From contig CM076268.1 in the NCBI GenBank assembly GCA_038380795.1, forward strand, positions 4,705,001 to 4,769,000: a DNA stretch of 64,000 nucleotides. Reading direction: 5' to 3'. The translations under genes were made by a program, and so were the position numbers. Shown here one piece after another: positions 58,129 through 64,000 of the stretch (the first letter of the stretch is position 1; every line of letters starts with the position of its first letter). The DNA is from Pyrocephalus nanus (lineage: Eukaryota; Chordata; Aves; Passeriformes; Tyrannidae). The notes under the pieces were generated by a model. The model saw only the letters and a program-made list of their open reading frames with translations, did no database searches and was not told the DNA's origin.

Positions 58129-59019
58129 TGAGGGACAATCCCACCTCCCACCTCACTACTTCTTCCTTGCTCATTAAATCCTTTGCCCTCTGACCTTAAA
58201 CTGTGTAAAGCACTTAAATAATAAAATATTTTTTTAATTAAGTTTTTAATATCAGCTCCAGACCCTGCAGCTGTCACATCCTAAGCAGTGACACAAGGAG
58301 ATGGTGCTCCAGTGTCCTCCACCACCACCTCCCTCCTCTCCAGCAGTACCAGTGAGCAATGATTCAGACCCAGACAGTCCTTTTCAGCTTTGCCTTCCTG
58401 ACAGCTGGGAGGGTTTTTTTAATAAATAAATGCTTTTCTCAATACAGCGAAGCCACTCTCCCCTCCTCCCAAAATCTGGTTCCAAAACTTTGTAACCAGA
58501 GGGTAATGAGAGCACTTGGAGAGAAAGAAAAAAAAAAAAAAATCAAGTGGAAACTGGAAGGCATCAGCAATAAGCCAAATTCTGAGCAAATGAAAGTAGA
58601 GTGGTGCAAAGTATTTATAGAAACAAAAGTCCTTCCTAATCCTTTTAGAGCAGGAGCCTGCACAAATTGTTATGTGACATCCACCCAGGCAAAGATTTAT
58701 CCCTAAAGCAATTGAACTCCAGAGTCACACATATTTAAACTACATCCTCATCTTTTTGACACCAGCACCACGTACCACAAGTTTAAAGAGCATCTGTCAG
58801 ATCACTACTCCAGTTATAAATGTATATTAAAAGCTCTTCAGATCTGGACTGGTACATCTCACTTGTTTTTCTGAATAATTTCTTGATTTTTTTTTTTTTT
58901 TTAGGTTTCCAGCACTGTGAGAATTCTGGAATAAATGTTCAAAACTTAAATGCCCTAAAAAGAGTTTCTCTGAGGTCAAACTTCATGTGGGAATATCCTC
59001 TCAGAAATCTGCTGCAATT
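58129..59019. other. Intergenic, no gene recognised
   Basis: AT-rich sequence with an A-run at 58529-58543 and a T-run at 58888-58903. Confidence 0.35.
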
Positions 59020-59106
59020 CATCCATCCATCCATCCATCCATCCATCCATCCATCCATCCATCCATCCATCCATCCATCCATCCATCCATCCATCCACCC
59101 ACCCAC
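59020..59106. repeat. (CATC)n tetranucleotide microsatellite
   Basis: About 19 perfect CATC units followed by a few CACC/CACCCA variants. Long open frames across it (repeating IHPS, or MDGW on the other strand) are artefacts of the repeat, because a 4-base unit has no stop in these frames. Confidence 0.98.
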
Positions 59107-62100
59107 TGGTTGTGGGACATAAAATTGGTGCTTCATGTTTGTTTATTTGGGAAAATCAAAAGTGGATTGAAGTTCTTTTTTTTTTTTTTAAATCAGCTGG
59201 CCAAGCCCACAGGAGTCACCCAGTTTTGTGTAAAACCCAGTTCTAACCACAGGGCCAGCTGGGATTTGTTCTCATGTGGTTTCCATCTGACCAAGTCACA
59301 TGAGCCTGGAACCACCTGCTTGGAGAACAGCCCTAATTCCCATTTCCCCCCCAAATCTGGCTTTCTCAACCAAACAACAGGAGGTGCTAAATAGGCAGCT
59401 TGTGCTTCCTGCCTCTCTCCCAGCTCCTCACTCAGAGCAACACCAGCCGTGGCACAAGGCTGATTTTCAGCTCCTGAGGTCCCTGTGGAGCAGTTTTGTG
59501 AGGAAACCAGCTTATTTTAGGGGCAAGGGCTGGAACTGGAAGGCCTTGGCAAAGGAAAGATAAGTACATATGTCTTAATATATTTATATTGTCCTTCTTT
59601 CTCTATTTGAAAAGCATTTTTGTTGGTAAGAGATGAGCAAAACAGTAGTGAGTTGAGTCACTTTTCAAAACATTCAGTGTATAATTCCTAGTGCAGAATA
59701 AACAAGGAATTGTGCTTATTTCAACCTTCCAACCAGGAATAAGAAGCTGAAATACTCAGTGGTGTCAGAGGTAGGTTTGCTAACACACTCCTTTATTGGG
59801 AATTATCATCATGGGAGTCAGTGATTGCACAAGTTTCTCTCTGACTCCTTTTTGAATTGGACAAATCTTTGGTTTCTCAATAAAAGTTGCTACGAGGAAC
59901 AAGGACAAAAATGTCATTAGCTTCTTATTAAAACCTCTCACTGTTCATGAATTCATCTCGTAATTTTTGAAACCTTTTGGATTAGAAACACTGTAGAGGC
60001 TGGTTTATAAATCTATTCCTCTGACTCCCAGTTTTCCCTCTGCTTTTCATCTGATGTTATCCTGATCTATGTTCCTGAGCTGAAAACCCAGTCCTTTCCA
60101 CTGAGGTTTAATTTATGTTGTTCTTGTGAGCAGGAGAATTTCATTTTCTGTGATCATTTCAAAAGGCTTTAAAAGATGATCCTTGGTTTAACAGCAATTT
60201 TAGAATTTCCCAACTACTTTTTTGGAAGGCAGGAGTAGAAATTTGAAAGAGCATCAAGAAAAATTGTTCTTGAATCTTCTCTAACACCAAATGAAATGAG
60301 ACCTCGTGTGTTGTTGGGGGTTTATGTGGATAATTAGTCCTGCAATTCTGCTGGCTTTGCTTCAAAAGCTGTAAGGGATTCATGGAGAACTGAGATTGGT
60401 TTGTGCTTCATAAGAGGTTTAGACAGATAAATTCTTATGTATAATATAATGCATACTATAATATATATATAATGTATAACATAATACATGATGTATTATG
60501 TTACAATACATGTGATAGGTAATTATGTATAATATCTATTATTTTATATTTTTGTATTATGTTCTTACATATAATATATAATATACATATATGGTCTCTC
60601 TTGCAAGATGAGAACATGCCTGAATTCAAGTGCAAAGAATCTTTTTAAAAAGATCTTTTTAAAAAATCTTTTTAAAACTTGAACACATTTTTGGCAAGAC
60701 AGGGTGATAAAGTGTTCAATATTTCATGTCCCTCTGACTCCCTGTGCTTTTTGTTGTATGTCCTATGGTTCTAATGCTGCTTATGAAATGCCTACAATGC
60801 TATGGGAGCTCAGGACCATAAAAATTAACTTAAAATGTTTTAGTTATTGTCATAAAACCCTTTTCCAGACATTCTGTTACTGTCTCCAGAAGGAAGCTCA
60901 TACATGTTCTTGTCCACTCGTTAATTTACGGAATTGTGACAGGACACTGTAGGAAGCTGCTGAAACCACACCATGAGTGTGTGGCTCGATTTCTGACTCT
61001 GAGTTTGCCCCACTGGGCAGGGGCAGCTTTATTTTCTCTCTAGGCTTCTAAGAAGTCCTAATTTCACTGCAGCTGCCCATCAGTGATTCTGTTGGGTGGT
61101 TTTTCCAGTGCCCTGGGAATAAATCAGAGTTGTGGTTTTTTTCCTGGGAGGAGGGCTCTGAGTAGTGTGTGCATGGAATAGTCAAATAACAGAGGATGGA
61201 GCACCCACTGGGCTGTGGGAGACTGGCTGTATGAAGTGTTGGGCTCCTTTGATTTCCATGGACTGCAGGGGAAGCCAATCCATCCCCTGACAGCTTCTCC
61301 TGGTTTGAGAGGGTGCAAGGGGGCTGAAATGGCCCTAATTCCAGCTCTGGATGTGGTTTCCACCAGACTGCTTTCCACTGGTCCACCACAACTGGGCAAT
61401 ACTAAAACAAAAACACTGAATGATGTCGGGTTTTTATGCTTTTATTGGGTGGAGGAGCCTTTTTAAGGGGGTTGGAGAAGAGGCTGTTGCTCTTCTTCCC
61501 TGCACAGAAAGGATTTGCATTCAAAAAAAAATACACCTTTGGAGATTTGCCTTCAGTGCTGCTGGTGCTTCTCCAGTCCTGCCAGGGAAGGTTAATTACA
61601 AAGAAAAACAAGCTTAAAGAAGCTTTCCCAGGGGTTCATCTCATATTGAACAAGCTTTTAAAAACTGTTCAGTGAGACAGTCGATAGCACCTCATTTTTC
61701 AGTTTTAAAAGCAGGTATTTTTGAGTTGTCTCAGACTCCATCACCCCCTCAGCCCTTTAGACTGAACCAATACCAACTTACTGTCACCATGAAAACAATA
61801 TGTCAAGGTCTACACTGCCACAGATTGCACAGAATGAAATAAAGTCTTATTAAAAGATTGTGCCACCTATTGCAGAGCCTCTAGTGAGGTCCAGCTTCCC
61901 TTAACAATACCATATAGCTGGAAAATTTCAGGCAAAATCCTGACAGCTTGCTTTGCTGCTTGGTGTTCTGGAATGATTTAAAGCCTGGAATGTGTCTTGC
62001 CTGATGGAGAGCAGCATTTGATTAAAAATGTCCTGCAGCACTGGTTCATGACTGTTATTTATAGTGCCTTGTAAACAGTCCTTTGTTCTTTCCCCCTGTC

Positions 62101-62283
62101 AGAATCAGATGCCATGGTGGAATTTACTTGTGATAACGTAACAAAATACCAACCCTGGTTCCTTATAGCTCAAAACAACAACAGAAAAGGCAAATAAAGG
62201 GCCCTGCAGGTGTCTGCATCCTTTCAGAAGGACTCCTGAAAGGCAAAGTTGGTATGAGTGATGTTATTTTAGCACCACCGTTT
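59107..62283. other. Intergenic, includes an AT-rich inverted repeat
   Basis: The 60430-60595 stretch is nearly pure A/T with (TA)n runs. It contains a perfect inverted repeat at 60477-60503 (12-bp arms, 3-base loop). 60640-60676 holds three close copies of 'ctttttaaaa'. 61760-62090 is repeat-free and even in composition. No exon supported. Confidence 0.4.
60477..60503. repeat. Perfect 12-bp inverted repeat in AT-rich DNA
   Basis: Left arm TAACATAATACA (60477-60488), loop TGA, right arm TGTATTATGTTA (60492-60503). The arms are exactly complementary. Confidence 0.95.
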
Positions 62284-62525
62284 TTCATAGAATCACTGAT
62301 GGTTTGGGGTTGGAAGGGACCTTAAAGACCATCCAGTTCTGATGTTGCCATGGGCAGGGACACCTTCCATTATCCCAGGTTGGTCCAGCCTGGCTTTGGA
62401 CACCTCCAGGGATGGGGCAGTCACAGCTTCTCTGGGCAACCTGTGCCAGGGCCTCCCCACCCTCACAGGGAAGAATTCCTCCCAGTATCCCATCTAAACC
62501 TCTTCTTTTTCAGTCTAAAGCCACA
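62284..62525 (-). mobile_element. CR1 LINE 3' fragment
   Basis: 'ttcatagaatcactgatggt' through 'gccatgggcagggacacctt' and 'tccagggatggggcagtcac' to 'ccagtatcccatctaaacct'. It lacks the block around 'caccccctgcc' and part of 'ctccaagccc'. Confidence 0.92.
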
Positions 62526-64000
62526 GTACCAGTGGTATTGATCTGTATCTCTCGTCCTTTAATATTTTGACTCTGTAAATCAATGCTAGGCTTGATTAAC
62601 TGAAATTAGCCCTGTGGTGCCTCTGTGGAGAGACACAGGAATGTGACAGCCAGACACTGTCCTGCCTCAGGTGAGGAGGAGGGTAAAGTAGAGCTATTTG
62701 AATTTACCTTTTCTCACAGCACAACAGCAAGTGCTGGTTTGCTCTGGGAGGTGGAAGGGGGATTCATCCCTATCTCCTCCTCTTCCAACATAATTCTTAG
62801 TGCTCAAGCAGATCGTGTTTGTTGTAACTCAGACTGGAGATTTATCACTTATTTATCTATCACTTATTCTAGAGGAGATGTTTTTATTTTGGACCAGTTT
62901 TGCCCTGTATCCTCTATTACAACTGGCTGTTTATAGCAGTAGGATGGTGCTGCCTGTCGTGTTCCTGCCATCCCCAAGCAATCACACATTTTACCTCGTG
63001 CTCCGAAGGCATCACTTGCTGTAAACATTCAGACATAAAATTCTTGTTTGGGTGTTTTCCACAGTTGTAAAACCCATCAAGTTCCTGTATTCCCTCCCAG
63101 TGTAACAGCTGAAACAGCTTCAGACTGTTTACTGTCAATATAATCCCATGTAATAATATTTTGCTGCCTTTTCACCTCTGGCCCAGGCACCAAAATACAG
63201 AGACATCACAAGTGGTGAAGGAGCTCGCGGTGCTGAAATGTTACTTTCCTTTTTCTGCTTCAGGGCTCTTGATTTCTTGACAGAAAACAGATCTCTGGCT
63301 GAGGGGAAGCACTTGGGAGGGAGAATTTAGTTTGGTTTGCTTTGCTTTGCTTTACTTCAGCCCAGGTGTGCTGTAAATCTGTGTGTGGGCTCCTAATGCT
63401 CAGCTCACTCAGCTGGGTGATGCCTGGTGGCACTTACCCTGATTTCCTCCAGATGTTCCAAACCTGTGGGTTCCTTTGCATCCTACATGACATCCGGGGT
63501 GGATATTTGATACCTGGGCAGATCAGATGGCATCAGACAGTAATATCTGGCCACCAGAACTGACCTCAATGAAGATTAGATGAGTAGGACAGCCCTAAAA
63601 TGAACATCTCCTTTCCCCAGGGTGGAGCATTGGCTTGGATTGGAATTTTCTGAATCTCTCCAGCTCCTCTAAGGCCACATGAACTGCTGAGACAAAAGAA
63701 AACCAAAAAAAAACTAGGAAAGAAGTTGCTGGATTAGCTCTGGAACATTGAAGTCCCCAGGCAGCTTGTAAGGGGACTCATTTCTTTTTTGTCTGAGACA
63801 GGAATTACTTGATGTTTAAAACTACTGATAATGTGGCTGGAGCCAAGGTGAAAGAGCTGGAAAGTGGTGACAAATGACTGTCATAAGAGAGCTATTTAAT
63901 TTACCTCTACTCAGAAAATTCCTCTAACTTCTGGTTTTCCAGTTTCCTTAGAAACGAGGATATTTGGAAATTTTATTACTGATTAGAAAAGAAATGACAG
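62526..64000. other. Intergenic to window end, no gene recognised
   Basis: Unique sequence. Neither CLRN3 nor PTPRE exons, the expected right-hand neighbours, were recognised. Confidence 0.35.

Noticed and set aside
58939..59394. MDGW / IHPS repeat 'proteins'
   Set aside because: Translation of the CATC microsatellite.
1..64000. tRNA, rRNA, snoRNA, miRNA, LTR retrovirus or DNA transposon
   Set aside because: No cloverleaf, conserved box pairs, LTR pair or transposase-like frame could be recognised by eye. Absence is not proven without covariance-model and repeat-library searches.

Overview
This window is vertebrate nuclear DNA from a bird. It is mostly non-coding and AT-rich, and it carries some three dozen fragments of the CR1 LINE, the dominant avian retroposon. 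Most are 3' ends with the signature ATTCTRTG octamer repeats or their complement. No bacterial-style gene organisation, tRNA, rRNA or CRISPR is visible.

Two genes can be supported, both on the + strand. Near the left edge (about 2190-2369) is the terminal coding exon of neuropeptide S (NPS). It holds the whole mature 20-residue peptide behind a Lys-Arg cleavage site and ends directly at the stop codon. At 43681-44743 is a two-exon forkhead gene of the FOXI class, best assigned to FOXI2. Its forkhead domain is split at the FOXI-typical DDPG/KGNYW junction. NPS followed by FOXI2 on the same strand is the order I recall for mammalian 10q26, so the two identifications support each other. The window therefore appears to be the avian DOCK1-NPS-FOXI2-CLRN3-PTPRE neighbourhood. 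Exons of CLRN3, PTPRE and DOCK1 were not recognised here.

Layout: 1-2189 is upstream or intron sequence of NPS. From 2370 to about 41000 is a roughly 40 kb intergenic stretch with CR1 fragments in both orientations, a perfect (GGGAA)36 array at 25086-25265, and AT-rich blocks that may be conserved non-coding elements. At 41340-41660 is a CpG-rich island holding a near-consensus CTCF site and an exon-like open frame, bracketed by two CR1 elements whose 3' ends face it. Around 42970-44770 lies the FOXI2 locus: a CR1 up to about 240 bp from the start codon, GC boxes, an 11-bp tandem repeat, the two exons, and an intron built almost wholly of CR1. From 44770 to 64000 there is intergenic DNA with CR1, a CATC microsatellite, a long poly-T/GTT tract and an AT-rich inverted repeat.

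The most unusual features are in and around FOXI2. The predicted protein is only 212 residues. It lacks the FOXI block before the forkhead and the C-terminal REGTEV-type tail, and many forkhead lysines have become arginine. The 420-bp CpG/CTCF island 2.2 kb upstream is the best candidate for an undescribed regulatory element or exon. I see no self-contained new 'system' such as an operon, defence island or autonomous element.
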